The notes: generated by a model not told the origin, from the sequence alone. A DNA stretch of 64,000 nucleotides from DATFVJ01 sp963712955 (GCA_963712955.1 CAVQKF010000004.1:1-64000), one strand, 5' to 3'. Shown: positions 50,728 to 59,341, counted from the stretch's first letter. Program-made: numbers and translations.

Positions 50728-51312
50728 ATGTCGGCAGTGACGTCGCAGGGCGTGGGCCACGCGGGCCGTGATTCCCGCGAGGGCCTGCCGTGTGGTGGCG
50801 CGCTGCAAGATGACCTTGGCTGGGCCCTCGGGGTGGTGTTCCGCTCCTACCTCAACGCCGCGAACGCGGCGTTCGGCGACCTGCCCGGCGGGCCCCGCGG
50901 CTACCAGGTGCTCGCGGCGGCGACGCGGGGCGAGCCGGGCAACCAGCTTGCCCTGGCCCAGCACCTCGGCGTGGACCGCACCGTGATGACCTACCTGATC
51001 GATGACCTCGAAGCCGCTGGGCTCGTCGCGCGGCGGCCTGACCCCGCAGACCGTCGTGCCCGCCGGATCGTCCCCACCGCGCACGGCCGCGCCCTGCTCG
51101 CCGACCTGGATCAGCGGCTGCGTGCGGCCGAGGACCACGTGCTCGGCGACCTGACCGGTACGGACCGTACCGCGTTCAGGATGTTGCTGCAACGGGTAGC
51201 CACGCACGCCAACGCGCTCGACCCAGCGGGCAGCGCCTGCGAGATCGCACAGGAGATCAACGCCAATGTCGCGTCCCCCGGCCGGGCACAGCAAAAGGGA
51301 CACCGCCGCTGA
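50728..51312 (+). CDS. MarR-family transcriptional regulator
   Basis: 194 residues from ATG 50,728. Winged-helix core: GPRGYQVLAAATRGEPGNQL, ALAQHLGVDRTVMTYLIDDL, EAAGLVARRPDPADRRARRI (wing with DPADRRARR) and TAHGRALLADLDQRLRAAED. The N-terminal 30 residues and C-terminal tail are extra. It likely controls the divergent FMN reductase gene and itself through the intergenic palindromes; the ligand could be a phenolic or oxidising compound, as for many MarR proteins. Confidence 0.93.
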   Translation: MSAVTSQGVGHAGRDSREGLPCGGALQDDLGWALGVVFRSYLNAANAAFGDLPGGPRGYQVLAAATRGEPGNQLALAQHLGVDRTVMTYLIDDLEAAGLVARRPDPADRRARRIVPTAHGRALLADLDQRLRAAEDHVLGDLTGTDRTAFRMLLQRVATHANALDPAGSACEIAQEINANVASPGRAQQKGHRR

Positions 51313-51470
51313 CGCTGCTCCCCCCGACGTCGGCCGCGGTCCTGTGGCGCTCCCTGGGCGGGTCCGACGCTCTATCGATCCGTCAGCTATCCGTCGCCGC
51401 CATCACAGTGGCAGGCTCGGCGTTCGCCGGGAAGATCCGGTTAGTGCCATAACGCTGCCGTGAGGGTCGC

Positions 51471-51875
51471 TTACGCTTGCCGGCCGGGGCTATAGATGAC
51501 CTTGCTGGGTGTCACCCGCAGCGTGACACGCTGCTCGCCTGGCTGGTGGAACGGATAGGTGTCCACGCCAAGGTACTTCTTGGCCAGAGCGTCGATGACC
51601 TCGTTCGCGCCCTCGGTCTCCGGCCGGGCGGTGCCCGATACGCTCAGGTAATGATAGGCGTCACCCGGATCAAGCACGCTGATTGAGACGTTGGGGTTTT
51701 TGCGGAGGTGCCGCTCCTTGGCGCGCCCGATCGCCGTGTTGAAGATCACATCCTCGCTGTCCGTATCGACCCAGGTCACAGTGCTGTGCAACGAGCCATC
51801 AGAGCGGACTGTCGTGACCCACGCGTGGATCGGCTGGCGGAGCAGCGCCAATGCGTCCTCGGTCAGTTTGGCCAT
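51471..51875 (-). CDS. PPOX-class F420-dependent oxidoreductase
   Basis: 134 residues from ATG 51,875 (GGAGAGG upstream). Split-barrel flavin-binding fold: LALLRQPIHAWVTTVRSDGS, LHSTVTWVDTDSEDVIFNTA, IGRAKERHLRKNPNVSISVL and YLSVSGTARPETEGANEVID (typical of TIGR03618-type F420-dependent enzymes). Reduces an unknown substrate with reduced F420. Monocistronic. Alternative: an FMN-binding pyridoxamine-phosphate-oxidase-like protein. Confidence 0.9.
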   Translation of the reverse strand: MAKLTEDALALLRQPIHAWVTTVRSDGSLHSTVTWVDTDSEDVIFNTAIGRAKERHLRKNPNVSISVLDPGDAYHYLSVSGTARPETEGANEVIDALAKKYLGVDTYPFHQPGEQRVTLRVTPSKVIYSPGRQA

Positions 51876-52004
51876 CAGCCTCTCCACGGTCGAAGCGAGT
51901 GCGTTCACCTGACGTTTGGAAAGTAGCATCGCACCCGCCAGCCCCTACGGGCGGCGCTCGCCAGCCGACGCACGGGACCCATCGAAAGCGCTGGAGCCAC
52001 ATTC

Positions 52005-52526
52005 ATGCCGGAGCGGAAGATCAGATACCTAGGCGATCCCATCCTGAAGACCTCTGCCGCGCCGGTCACCCGGTTCGGCAAGAGCCTCCAGGCGCTGATC
52101 GCCGACCTGATGGACACCGTGGCGGTGCCCGGACGTGCCGGCCTTGCCGCCCCTCAGATCGGCGTCGGTCTGCGCGCCTTCAGCTACAACATGGATGGCC
52201 GCAGCGGCTACGTCATCAACCCCGAGCTTGTCGAGGTCTCCGACGAGAATCAGGAAGGGACGGAGGAGGGCTGCCTGTCGGTCCCTGGCCTGTACTTCCC
52301 CACTCCGCGGGCCATGTCGGTGACGGTGCGTGGCGTGGATGTGCGCAACGAGCCGGTCGTCGTGAGCGGCCGTCAGGAGATGGCGCGGTGCCTGCAGCAT
52401 GAGGTCGACCATCTGGACGGGATCCTCTACCTGGACCGGCTCGACGCCGCGACCCGCAGGGAGGCAATGCGCGAGGTGCGCGAATCAAGCTGGTTCCTGC
52501 CCGCTGGCCCGCGCACTATCCGCTGA
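52005..52526 (+). CDS. def: peptide deformylase
   Basis: 173 residues from ATG 52,005. Removes the formyl group from nascent proteins' initiator methionine. The three family motifs are intact: GLAAPQIG at residues 46-53, EGCLSVPG at 88-95 and HEVDHLDG at 132-139; Cys90 and the two His bind the metal and the Glu is replaced here by the usual HEVDH (Glu133 catalytic). The C-terminus is short, as in type I/III actinobacterial enzymes. Not in the usual def-fmt operon, so it may be a second copy. Confidence 0.96.
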   Translation: MPERKIRYLGDPILKTSAAPVTRFGKSLQALIADLMDTVAVPGRAGLAAPQIGVGLRAFSYNMDGRSGYVINPELVEVSDENQEGTEEGCLSVPGLYFPTPRAMSVTVRGVDVRNEPVVVSGRQEMARCLQHEVDHLDGILYLDRLDAATRREAMREVRESSWFLPAGPRTIR

Positions 52527-52895
52527 CCTGTGCCGCTAGCCAGTGCGAAACGCCATCACGATCTCGCGCTGGAATGATCGGGAAGCCCGATCGCCGCGCT
52601 CTCCTGAACCGCGGGAAACCGGGCCGGTACGCCGCTCCAATGATGGCGGCGCACCAGAAGCCCAAGCACCTATCGCAAACGCTCGCGCCGGCTTGTACAG
52701 TGACGCTGTGCGGCGGCGCAGTTGGCGCGGTCCCCCCGTCCGCGCGTGACTCGCTGTTTCGGCGGTGCCCCCGTCCGCCGTTGCGAGCACGCTGCGCCGC
52801 CGCCTCCTGTGTCGGGCGTGACGCGCCGCGCAGTCGTTAGGGAGCGATCTTTGACAGCGCATCCTGACGTGGCGTCGCGGTCGCCCCATCCCAGG
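52527..52895. other. intergenic region, nothing recognised
   Basis: Convergent ends of def (+) and the aldo-keto reductase (-). No gene, repeat or obvious hairpin terminator was identified. Confidence 0.4.
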
Positions 52896-53921
52896 TCAGG
52901 ACGCGCTTGATGCGGCCCAGATGTTGACGCCGGCCTCAGTCGCATGCGCGTCGATCGCCGCGAGTTCCCCGGAGTCAAGGGGTGGCCCGCCGACTGCGGC
53001 AAGGTTCTCCTCCAGTTGTTCCGTGCTGCTCGCGCCGATCAGCACCGACGTGACCCGCTCATCGCGTAGCGCCCAGGCCAGCGCCATCTGCGCGAGCGTC
53101 TGCCCGCGGGCCTGGGCGATCTCGTTCAGGGCGCGCACATGAGCCAGGTTCTTGTCGCTGAGCAGGTCACGGGACAGTGATCCAGGACGGCTGGCCCGTG
53201 ACCCCGCAGGAATGCCGCGAAGATATCGCTGGGTGAGCATGCCCTGCGCAAGCGGGGAGAAGGCGATGCAGCCGATACCCTCGCGCTCCAGGACATCGAG
53301 CAGGCCGTGCTCGATCCACCGGTTCAGCATCGAGTAAGACGGCTGGTGGATCAGCAGCCGGGTGCCCATCTGCTTGGCGATCCTCGCGGCATCCGCGGTG
53401 CGCTCGGGGGAGTAGGAGGAGATTCCTGCGTAGAGTGCCCTGCCTGACCGCACCGCGGTGTCGAGCGCGCCCACCGTCTCTTCCAGCGGCGTCTCCGGGT
53501 CCGCCCGGTGGCTGTAGAAGATGTCGACGTATTCCAGGTCCATGCGGCGCAGCGACTGGTCCAGGCTGGCCAGCAGGTACTTGCGGGATCCCAGGTCGCC
53601 GTAGGGCCCTGGCCACATGTCGTAGCCGGCTTTCGTGGAGATCACCAGTTCATCGCGGTAGGAGCGCAGATCCTCACGCAGGATGCGGCCGAAGTTGATC
53701 TCGGCGGCTCCGTACGGCGGGCCGTAGTTGTTGGCGAGGTCGATGTGCGTGATCCCGCGGTCGAACGCGCGCCGGATGATCGACCGCTGCGTGTCAAGGG
53801 CCGTCGTATCGCCGAAGTTCTGCCACAGGCCGAGCGATACCGTGGGCAGCTTGATTCCACTGCGCCCGCAGCGGCGGTAAGGGAGCCCTTCGTACCGGTC
53901 GGGTGCGGGGACGTAGGTCAT
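52896..53921 (-). CDS. aldo/keto reductase, YghZ/Gpr type
   Basis: 341 residues from ATG 53,921. NADPH-dependent reductase; family relatives (YghZ) reduce L-glyceraldehyde-3-phosphate and methylglyoxal. It shows the tetrad: Asp in THIDLANNYGPPYGAAEINF, Tyr in the same segment, Lys in ELVISTKAGYDMWPGPYGDL and His in DIFYSHRADPETPLEETVGA. The YGPPxGAAE and GYxMWPGPYGxxGSRKY stretches are specific for YghZ-type enzymes. C-terminal VTSVLIGASSTEQLEENLAA is the cofactor loop. Length is usual. Monocistronic. Confidence 0.95.
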   Translation of the reverse strand: MTYVPAPDRYEGLPYRRCGRSGIKLPTVSLGLWQNFGDTTALDTQRSIIRRAFDRGITHIDLANNYGPPYGAAEINFGRILREDLRSYRDELVISTKAGYDMWPGPYGDLGSRKYLLASLDQSLRRMDLEYVDIFYSHRADPETPLEETVGALDTAVRSGRALYAGISSYSPERTADAARIAKQMGTRLLIHQPSYSMLNRWIEHGLLDVLEREGIGCIAFSPLAQGMLTQRYLRGIPAGSRASRPGSLSRDLLSDKNLAHVRALNEIAQARGQTLAQMALAWALRDERVTSVLIGASSTEQLEENLAAVGGPPLDSGELAAIDAHATEAGVNIWAASSAS

Positions 53922-53974
53922 TAATGCAGTCTCGCATCCTGCCCGGTCTTATGCCCTGGTCGAGGTGGCGTCCG

Positions 53975-55036
53975 TCAGGACCACGTGGCTGGCCGACGGC
54001 CTGAGGCGTAGATCTCGTCCACCTGACCCTGGCTGAGGACGCGCTCCTGCCGCTGCAGCCAGCGCCTCAGCGTGCGCGGGTTCGGCAGCACGGCGACGTC
54101 GGGCGGCCCGCCACGGCGCACGGTGAACTTGCGCGGCCCGTAGAAAACAATGGCGGGGACGACCCGGACGCGCATGCCCGTAGCGGCGGTGAGGCGCCTG
54201 GCGACGCGCGCCGCCTCACCGCGGGACGCGCGGATATAGTCGACTTTCAGCCCACCGACCGTCATGCCGTATTCGCCGACCCACACCCGGTGCGCGGTGG
54301 TCTTGGTGTTGATCGTCGCGACGCCGAACGCACCGATCACGAGATGATCGATGTCAGTGCCGCGGGGGCCGATGGGCAGTGAGTGCAGCACGCGCCAGCC
54401 GTGCGACGCCGCCCAGCGGTCCAGTTTGCGGCCGACCCTGCGCTCGCCTCGCGCGCCGATGGCGAAGGACCGCGCCTCGGTCCGCACGCCGAGGACGCGG
54501 GCGATCAGGGTGCGCATGGGATGATCGCGCCGCAGCTCACGCGCACGCGCCAGCGCCGCCGAGCCCGGCCTGCTTGTCGCGAGGTCCTCCCAATTCGCCG
54601 CACGGGCGGCCGGACCCGCTGCCGGTTTGGCCGGGCTGGCCGGTTTGGCCGGGCTGGCCGGGCTAGCCGGGCTGACCGGTTTGGCCGGGCCGATCGGGTT
54701 GGCCGCGCCGATCGGGTTGGCCGGGTTGGATAGAGCCGGATGAGCTTGATCCCTAACGGCCGCCGCGGCGTTCGCGCGCTCCGCAACCGGCGCTGCCCAT
54801 CGGCCGAGATCGCCGTCGGTGCGTAATCTCGCGGCTGCGGCTCCGGCCACGGCCCAGAATCGGCCGACGAGCACCTGGTCGGCGAGCACCTGCCTGGTCA
54901 GGTGGTGGCGGCCGGAGCGGGGGTCGTACCAGCCGATGTCGCGCCCGTCCGTGGCTGACACGTATAAGCGGAGGTGAGGGCCGCGCTGCCAAAGCCGCAC
55001 CCTGAGCTCGTCACTCAATGTCCGAACCTGTCTCAT
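53975..55036 (-). CDS. nuclease-related (NERD) domain protein
   Basis: 353 residues from ATG 55,036. GGGGAGGAC just upstream is the ribosome site and is itself part of the tnpB-element right end. N-terminal region (LRLYVSATDGRDIGWYDPRS, GRHHLTRQVL) common in actinobacterial NERD proteins; a low-complexity linker (about residues 96-130) of repeats such as PAKPASPAKPA; then the NERD domain: ARGERRVGRKLDRWAASHGW, VLHSLPIGPRGTDIDHLVIG, AFGVATINTKTTAHRVWVGE. D-x-D-H-L and the N-T-K motif (for E-x-K) correspond to a restriction-endonuclease-like site with Asn replacing Glu. Role unknown, possibly DNA processing. Confidence 0.82.
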   Translation of the reverse strand: MRQVRTLSDELRVRLWQRGPHLRLYVSATDGRDIGWYDPRSGRHHLTRQVLADQVLVGRFWAVAGAAAARLRTDGDLGRWAAPVAERANAAAAVRDQAHPALSNPANPIGAANPIGPAKPVSPASPASPAKPASPAKPAAGPAARAANWEDLATSRPGSAALARARELRRDHPMRTLIARVLGVRTEARSFAIGARGERRVGRKLDRWAASHGWRVLHSLPIGPRGTDIDHLVIGAFGVATINTKTTAHRVWVGEYGMTVGGLKVDYIRASRGEAARVARRLTAATGMRVRVVPAIVFYGPRKFTVRRGGPPDVAVLPNPRTLRRWLQRQERVLSQGQVDEIYASGRRPATWS

Positions 55037-55075
55037 TGACGTCCTCCCCGCCCTGAAGGGATGGGGATTCCTCCT
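55036..55075. mobile_element. right end of a tnpB (IS200/IS605-type) element
   Basis: TTGACGTCCTCCCCGCCCTG followed by AAGGGATGGGGATTCCTCC is the typical right-end sequence of actinobacterial tnpB elements, with an imperfect hairpin (CCCC-CCCT / GGG-GGGG). The tip TTGAC begins at 55,036, at the first base of the NERD start codon. Confidence 0.65.
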
Positions 55076-55082
55076 GCGCCGC

Positions 55083-55496
55083 TCACGCGGCGCTCCGGTG
55101 GGTTCCTGTTTCACTGGGTCCTGCCCGGGCAAGCCCTGGTCTTGCGGTCCCTCCGCGGGCGTTTAGGCTCTCCCTCCGCCCGAGGGCGAGCACGTTCTTG
55201 GCGGCGTTGTGATCCCGGTCGTGGACCGTCCCGCACGCGCCGCAGGTCCAGGTGCGGACGTGCAGCGGTTGCGGGCCGTCCTTGACCCGGCAGGCTGAGC
55301 ACACCTGGGACGTGGGCTCAAACCTGCCGATCCGGCCGAACACCCGGCCATACCGCTTCGCCTTGTACTCCAGCATCCCGGTGAACGCCGACCACCGGGC
55401 GTCATGCACCGGCTTGGCGAGCCGGGTCCGGCCGGGCCCGGCCACGCACAAGTCCTCCACGTACACCGCTTGGGTCTCGCGGATGATCGTGCGCAT
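55083..55496 (-). pseudogene. tnpB: tnpB remnant (RuvC/zinc-ribbon C-terminal part)
   Basis: About 137 codons. Conserved tail of the RNA-guided nuclease TnpB: Glu in QAVYVEDLCVAG, ARWSAFTGMLEYKAKRYGRV, FEPTSQVCSACRVKDGPQPL with a second Cys pair in TWTCGACGTVHDRDHNAAKN (zinc ribbon and RuvC-III Asp). The N-terminal two-thirds, with the first RuvC Asp, is missing; upstream sequence shows no TnpB frame. So the protein cannot cut DNA. The right end and any guide-RNA scaffold overlapping the 3' part remain. Confidence 0.8.
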
Positions 55497-56302
55497 CGGC
55501 GCCAGTCTGCACGCTACCGGGCTGGGCGGTGGCCGTCAGGCGGCGCGCGTCGCAGAGGACTGAGCGCAGGAACGCGGTCCGGAACTGGTCGACAAGCTCC
55601 AGCTCCGCGGGCGCTCTCGCGACGGTGACTGGGTACCGGACGACACGCTCGTCGTCCCGGTAAGAGCGAAATGTCCACCCTCCTGGGCAGCGGCGAAGCA
55701 CCGTACCTGAGCCTGAACCCTGGGACGACAGATCACAGAACAAAGGTCAGCCCGCCCGCCTTGCGCGCAGCTCGGCCATCCGCGCCCGGTCAGCCTCGAT
55801 CTGCTCGGCGGTGCGCGCAGCCATAGATGCCTGCCGCCGCTCGCTCGCGGCCATGTCACGGGCGACGAGCGGCGGGATGCAGCCCATCCACGCGGAGGCG
55901 CACAGATCGCAGTGTTCCGCGTTCGTCCGCTGGCGGCGCCACGACGTCTGGTAGGTGCGCCCGGACCAGGCCACAGTCACCGCGGTCTCCCCGCGCTTCG
56001 GGTACGCCCAGCCGCCACCTCCAGCCGGCACCCGAGGTCCAGCATGAATTCGGCGAAGCAAGGTGTGGCCCCACTTGCTTGCGGGTGGCAATCCAGTCAA
56101 TCTCCATCGCCTCGCGGACCGGCGCCTTGCGCTCGTGGCCGGTGCTGGCATCCCCACTCAAGCCCCCGTGGCGTCTACATCCCTTTGTACAGTGGATTCT
56201 TAAATGAACCACGGTCATGGAAGGCCCGCGCGTGGTACTGGGGATGGGCCAGATGGCGCTGAGGGGTGACCCGAACGGCATTGACGTGGTAAGGGCCATG
56301 GT
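55497..56302. other. gene-poor region between tnpB remnant and P1 peptidase
   Basis: No convincing gene. A minus-strand stretch at about 55,747-56,080 reads VAWSGRTYQTSWRRQRTNAE, HCDLCASAWMGCIPP, with a CxxC and a helical tail RTAEQIEADRARMAELRARR; it could be a small real protein of unknown family, but its 5' limit is unclear. Confidence 0.35.
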
Positions 56303-57643
56303 ATGAGAAACGGTGAGGCGGTCACTGGCCTGGGGCCCTGGCGCCCCGGTGCGACGAACTCGCTGGTGGACGTCGCCGGTATCCGCGTGGGCCATGCACA
56401 GCGGACCGGTGATGGCTGGCGAACCGGGGTCACCGTCGTGCTCACGGGACCGGATGGCAGGACCTGTGGGGTGGATGTGCGCGGTGGGGCGCCGGGAACG
56501 CGGGAGACAGATCTGCTCGATCCGCGCAACCTCGTGGACCGGGTGCACGCGGTGGTGCTGGCGGGCGGCTCCGCATATGGCCTCGCCGCGGCGGACGGGG
56601 TGATGAGCAGGCTGGCCGACGCGGGCATCGGTCACCCGGTCGGTGCAGGCGCGGGTGCGGGCGAAGTCGTGCCGATCGTGCCAGCGGCGGTGATTTTTGA
56701 TCTCGGGAGGGGCGGCTCATTCCGGGCGACACCCGGCGCGGACATGGGCGCCGCGGCCTACGACGCGGCTATCAGCGAAGATGGCCGCAGTCCCGGTCAG
56801 CACGGTCGAGATCAGCACGGTCCCGGTCAGCACGGTCGAGATCAGCACGATCCCGGTCAGCACGGTCAGGTTGAGCGGGACCGGGGCCAGCAATACCAAG
56901 ATCAGAGCAATTCAGGTCGGCCCCACCAGGATCAGCGCCATCCTGGTGAGCATGGCCAGGATCAGCCCGCTCAGGGCAGCATCGGGGCTGGCACGGGTGC
57001 TGTCGCGGGCGGTTTCGCTGGCGGCGTCGGCATGGCCAGTGTGATGCTGCATGGCGGCTCCGTTGTCGGCGCGCTCGCGGTCGTCAATGCCGCGGGCTCG
57101 CCAGTGGACCGGAACACCGGCGAACTCTACGGCACCCGATTCGGCCTGTCAGGGGAGTTCGCTGGGCTCGCCAGGCCCGGCAAGGCCGACCTCGATGCCT
57201 GGCGTCCAAGCAGTGGCGGTGCCGTCTTCAATACCACGGTCGGCGTGCTTGCCACCGATGCGGCGCTGACAAAGGCGCAGTGTGCGCGGCTGGCCGGTGC
57301 GGGTCACGACGGGCTTGCCCGCGCGATCCGGCCCGCCCACACCATGATCGATGGCGACGCCGTGTTCGCGCTCGGCGGCGGCGGTGAGCCCGCCGATTTC
57401 GGGATGCTCCAGGAACTTCTGACCGCCGCGGCCGACGCGTTCTCCCGCGCAATTGTGCACGGGATCCTCGCCGCCACCGGCCGGTCTGGTGCTCCTTCCT
57501 ACCGCGTTGTGTTCCCAAGCATTTTCCGCTCGTTATGCAAGGCAAATTCAGCGCTCTTGTGGTCTGACCACAGAAGGCCGGGGTCACGGCGCACGCTCGC
57601 GCCGACGTACATGACCCCGACGGGACCGCAAGGCGGTAGCTGA
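56303..57643 (+). CDS. P1/S58-family peptidase with repeat-encoded insertion
   Basis: 446 residues from ATG 56,303. N-terminal-nucleophile hydrolase of the DmpA/P1 family (aminopeptidase/beta-aminopeptidase). Family blocks: TNSLVDVAGIRVGHAQR, GGAPGTRETDLLDPRNLVDR, VHAVVLAGGSAYGLAAADGV, GSIGAGTGAVAGGFAGGVGM and FNTTVGVLATDAALTKAQCA, the latter near the autocleavage region. A hydrophilic insertion at residues 158-225 made of QHGRDQHGPG-type repeats interrupts the fold between AYDAA and GSIGAGTGA. The C-terminal tail after HGILAATGRSGAPSY is longer than usual and ends in a 30-bp repeat. Followed after 147 bases by the dnaN paralogue. Confidence 0.85.
   Translation: MRNGEAVTGLGPWRPGATNSLVDVAGIRVGHAQRTGDGWRTGVTVVLTGPDGRTCGVDVRGGAPGTRETDLLDPRNLVDRVHAVVLAGGSAYGLAAADGVMSRLADAGIGHPVGAGAGAGEVVPIVPAAVIFDLGRGGSFRATPGADMGAAAYDAAISEDGRSPGQHGRDQHGPGQHGRDQHDPGQHGQVERDRGQQYQDQSNSGRPHQDQRHPGEHGQDQPAQGSIGAGTGAVAGGFAGGVGMASVMLHGGSVVGALAVVNAAGSPVDRNTGELYGTRFGLSGEFAGLARPGKADLDAWRPSSGGAVFNTTVGVLATDAALTKAQCARLAGAGHDGLARAIRPAHTMIDGDAVFALGGGGEPADFGMLQELLTAAADAFSRAIVHGILAATGRSGAPSYRVVFPSIFRSLCKANSALLWSDHRRPGSRRTLAPTYMTPTGPQGGS
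56793..56868. repeat. 30-bp tandem repeat inside the P1 peptidase gene
   Basis: CCCGGTCAGCACGGTCGAGA followed by TCAGCACGGT, about 2.5 copies, in frame (10 codons per unit), encoding PGQHGRDQHG. Degenerate copies continue to about 56,980. Confidence 0.85.
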
Positions 57644-57698
57644 CCCCAGGGATGCCGCACGGCGGTGGGCTGACCCCAGGGACGCCGCACGGCGGTGG
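57609..57698. repeat. 30-bp tandem repeat after the P1 peptidase stop
   Basis: Two good copies of GCTGACCCCAGGGATGCCGC plus ACGGCGGTGG (57,639-57,668 and 57,669-57,698) and one degenerate copy before them that supplies the last codons of the peptidase gene. Confidence 0.7.
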
Positions 57699-57790
57699 CC
57701 GGTTACCCGCGTCAGCCGTTCGGGATCGTGAGTTTGTCACCCCCTAATGTCACGATGCATAAAGAGAATGTGGCGGGGCAGGAGGCAGTG

Positions 57791-59341
57791 ATGCGGTTGC
57801 GGATCGGGCGTGACGCTCTGGCGGAAGCGGTCGCGTGGGCGGCCCGGGCGCTGCCCACCCGGCCGGTGATCCCGATCCTGGCCGGGTTACTGCTCGAGGC
57901 CGGGGAGGCTGACGGGCTAACGCTGTCGTGCTTCGACTATGACGTGTCCGCGCGGGTGGGAGCCGACGCGGCAGTTGCCGAGCCTGGCCGGGCTCTCGTG
58001 GCGGGGCGGTTGCTGGCCGAGATCGCCCGCAGCCTGCCGTCACAGCCCGTGGACCTTGTCTCGGAAGGCGACACCGTCATCCTTAGCTGCGGAACTGCGC
58101 GCTTCACCCTGCTTGGCCTGCCCGTGGAAGACTTCCCTGCGCTGCCGCCGCTGATGCCGCCGGCTGGCACCGTAGACGGCGCGAGGTTCGCGACCGCGGT
58201 CGGGCAGGTGGCCGTCGCGGCGGGCCGGGACGACACCCTGCCCATGCTCACCGGTGTCCTCATCGAGATCGACGGCGGCGAGATGACGCTCGTGGCGACC
58301 GACCGGTATCGCATGGCCGTGCGGGAGCTTGACTGGCAGCCCGCTGAGCCAGGTATCCGGGCTTCGGCCCTTGTCCCCGCGCGCACTCTGGCGGATGCGG
58401 CGAAAAGCATTGTCGCGGGCACGGAGGTGGCGATCTCGCTGGCTGTCGAGGACCGGGAAATCGCGGCCTTGGCGGGTGCCGGTTTGGCGGGAGGCGCCGA
58501 TAGCGTGAACGGGCTGATCGGGTTCGACGGCGGCGGCCGGCGGCTGACCACCCGCCTGCTCGGCACCGAGTTCGTTACCTATAGGTCACGGTTCCCGCGG
58601 GAGTTCCGGGGCCGGGCGCGGCTGGAGGCTGTGCCGTTGAGCGAGGCGATCCGGCGGGTTGCGCTCGTCGCTGACCGGGAGTCCCGGCTGCTGCTTACGT
58701 TCGGCGCCGGCGAAGTTGTGATCGAGACCGGATCCGGTGAGGGATCGCGGGCGGTCGATACGGTCGAGGCCGAGTTCGAAGGCGAGGAAGGGTTCGCGAT
58801 CGCATTCAAGCCGCAGTACCTGCTCGATGGCATCGGTGCCGCAGGCGCGGGCGGGGGAGCGCGGGTGGGCACTGAGGCACGGGCGGGCACTGAGGCACGG
58901 GCGGGCACTGAGGCACGGGCGGGCACTGAGGCACGGGCGGGCACTGAGGCACGGGCGGGCACTGAGGCACGAGCGGGTGCTGAGGCACGAGCGAGAGGTG
59001 GAGGGGACGGCCCCGATAACGCGGATGCACCCGATGAAGCGGACGGCCCCGTGGAAGTGGGCGGCCCCGAGGACGGGGGAGGCGCGGATGACACGGACGG
59101 TCAGGAAAACGGCGCGGTGGGAGCGGGCCAGGCGGGCGCGGCAGTGGGCGTGGGGCGGGCCGGCAGCGTAGGTGCGGCCGACCATGAAAGCGGCGCGCGT
59201 GCGGACGCTGCGGTGCAGGCGGACGTGGAGTGGGCAGGTCGCGAGGGGTGCATCACCCTTGAGTTCACCACGCCCGGCAAGCCGGCCGTCATCACGGGCA
59301 GCCCCGGCTTCAGGTATCTGCTCGCCCCGATGCGAACCTGA
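57791..59341 (+). CDS. dnaN: DNA polymerase III beta-subunit (sliding clamp) paralogue with repeat insertion
   Basis: 516 residues from ATG 57,791 (GGAGG upstream). Three-domain clamp fold: MRLRIGRDALAEAVAWAARA, LPTRPVIPILAGLLLEAGEA; PMLTGVLIEIDGGEMTLVAT and DRYRMAVRELDW; RGRARLEAVPLSEAIRRVAL, VADRESRLLLTFGAGEVVIE. In domain 3, between QYLLDGIGAA and GCITLEFTTPGKPAVITG, about 125 residues are inserted: seven units GTEARA (or GAEARA) and an Asp/Gly/Glu-rich stretch. Ordinary clamps have about 370-390 residues. It is not in the dnaA-dnaN-recF locus, so it is probably a second clamp. Clamp ring closure is compatible with a surface loop insertion. Confidence 0.9.
   Translation: MRLRIGRDALAEAVAWAARALPTRPVIPILAGLLLEAGEADGLTLSCFDYDVSARVGADAAVAEPGRALVAGRLLAEIARSLPSQPVDLVSEGDTVILSCGTARFTLLGLPVEDFPALPPLMPPAGTVDGARFATAVGQVAVAAGRDDTLPMLTGVLIEIDGGEMTLVATDRYRMAVRELDWQPAEPGIRASALVPARTLADAAKSIVAGTEVAISLAVEDREIAALAGAGLAGGADSVNGLIGFDGGGRRLTTRLLGTEFVTYRSRFPREFRGRARLEAVPLSEAIRRVALVADRESRLLLTFGAGEVVIETGSGEGSRAVDTVEAEFEGEEGFAIAFKPQYLLDGIGAAGAGGGARVGTEARAGTEARAGTEARAGTEARAGTEARAGTEARAGAEARARGGGDGPDNADAPDEADGPVEVGGPEDGGGADDTDGQENGAVGAGQAGAAVGVGRAGSVGAADHESGARADAAVQADVEWAGREGCITLEFTTPGKPAVITGSPGFRYLLAPMRT
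58867..58992. repeat. 18-bp tandem repeat (seven copies) inside the dnaN paralogue
   Basis: GGGCACTGAGGCACGGGC repeated, in frame, coding GTEARA. The first six are almost identical; the last has GCT and GAG variants. Confidence 0.92.

Noticed and set aside
55747..56157. CxxC-containing small protein as a TnpB partner
   Set aside because: The frame limits are unclear and no similarity to transposon proteins was recognised; noted only within the gap description.
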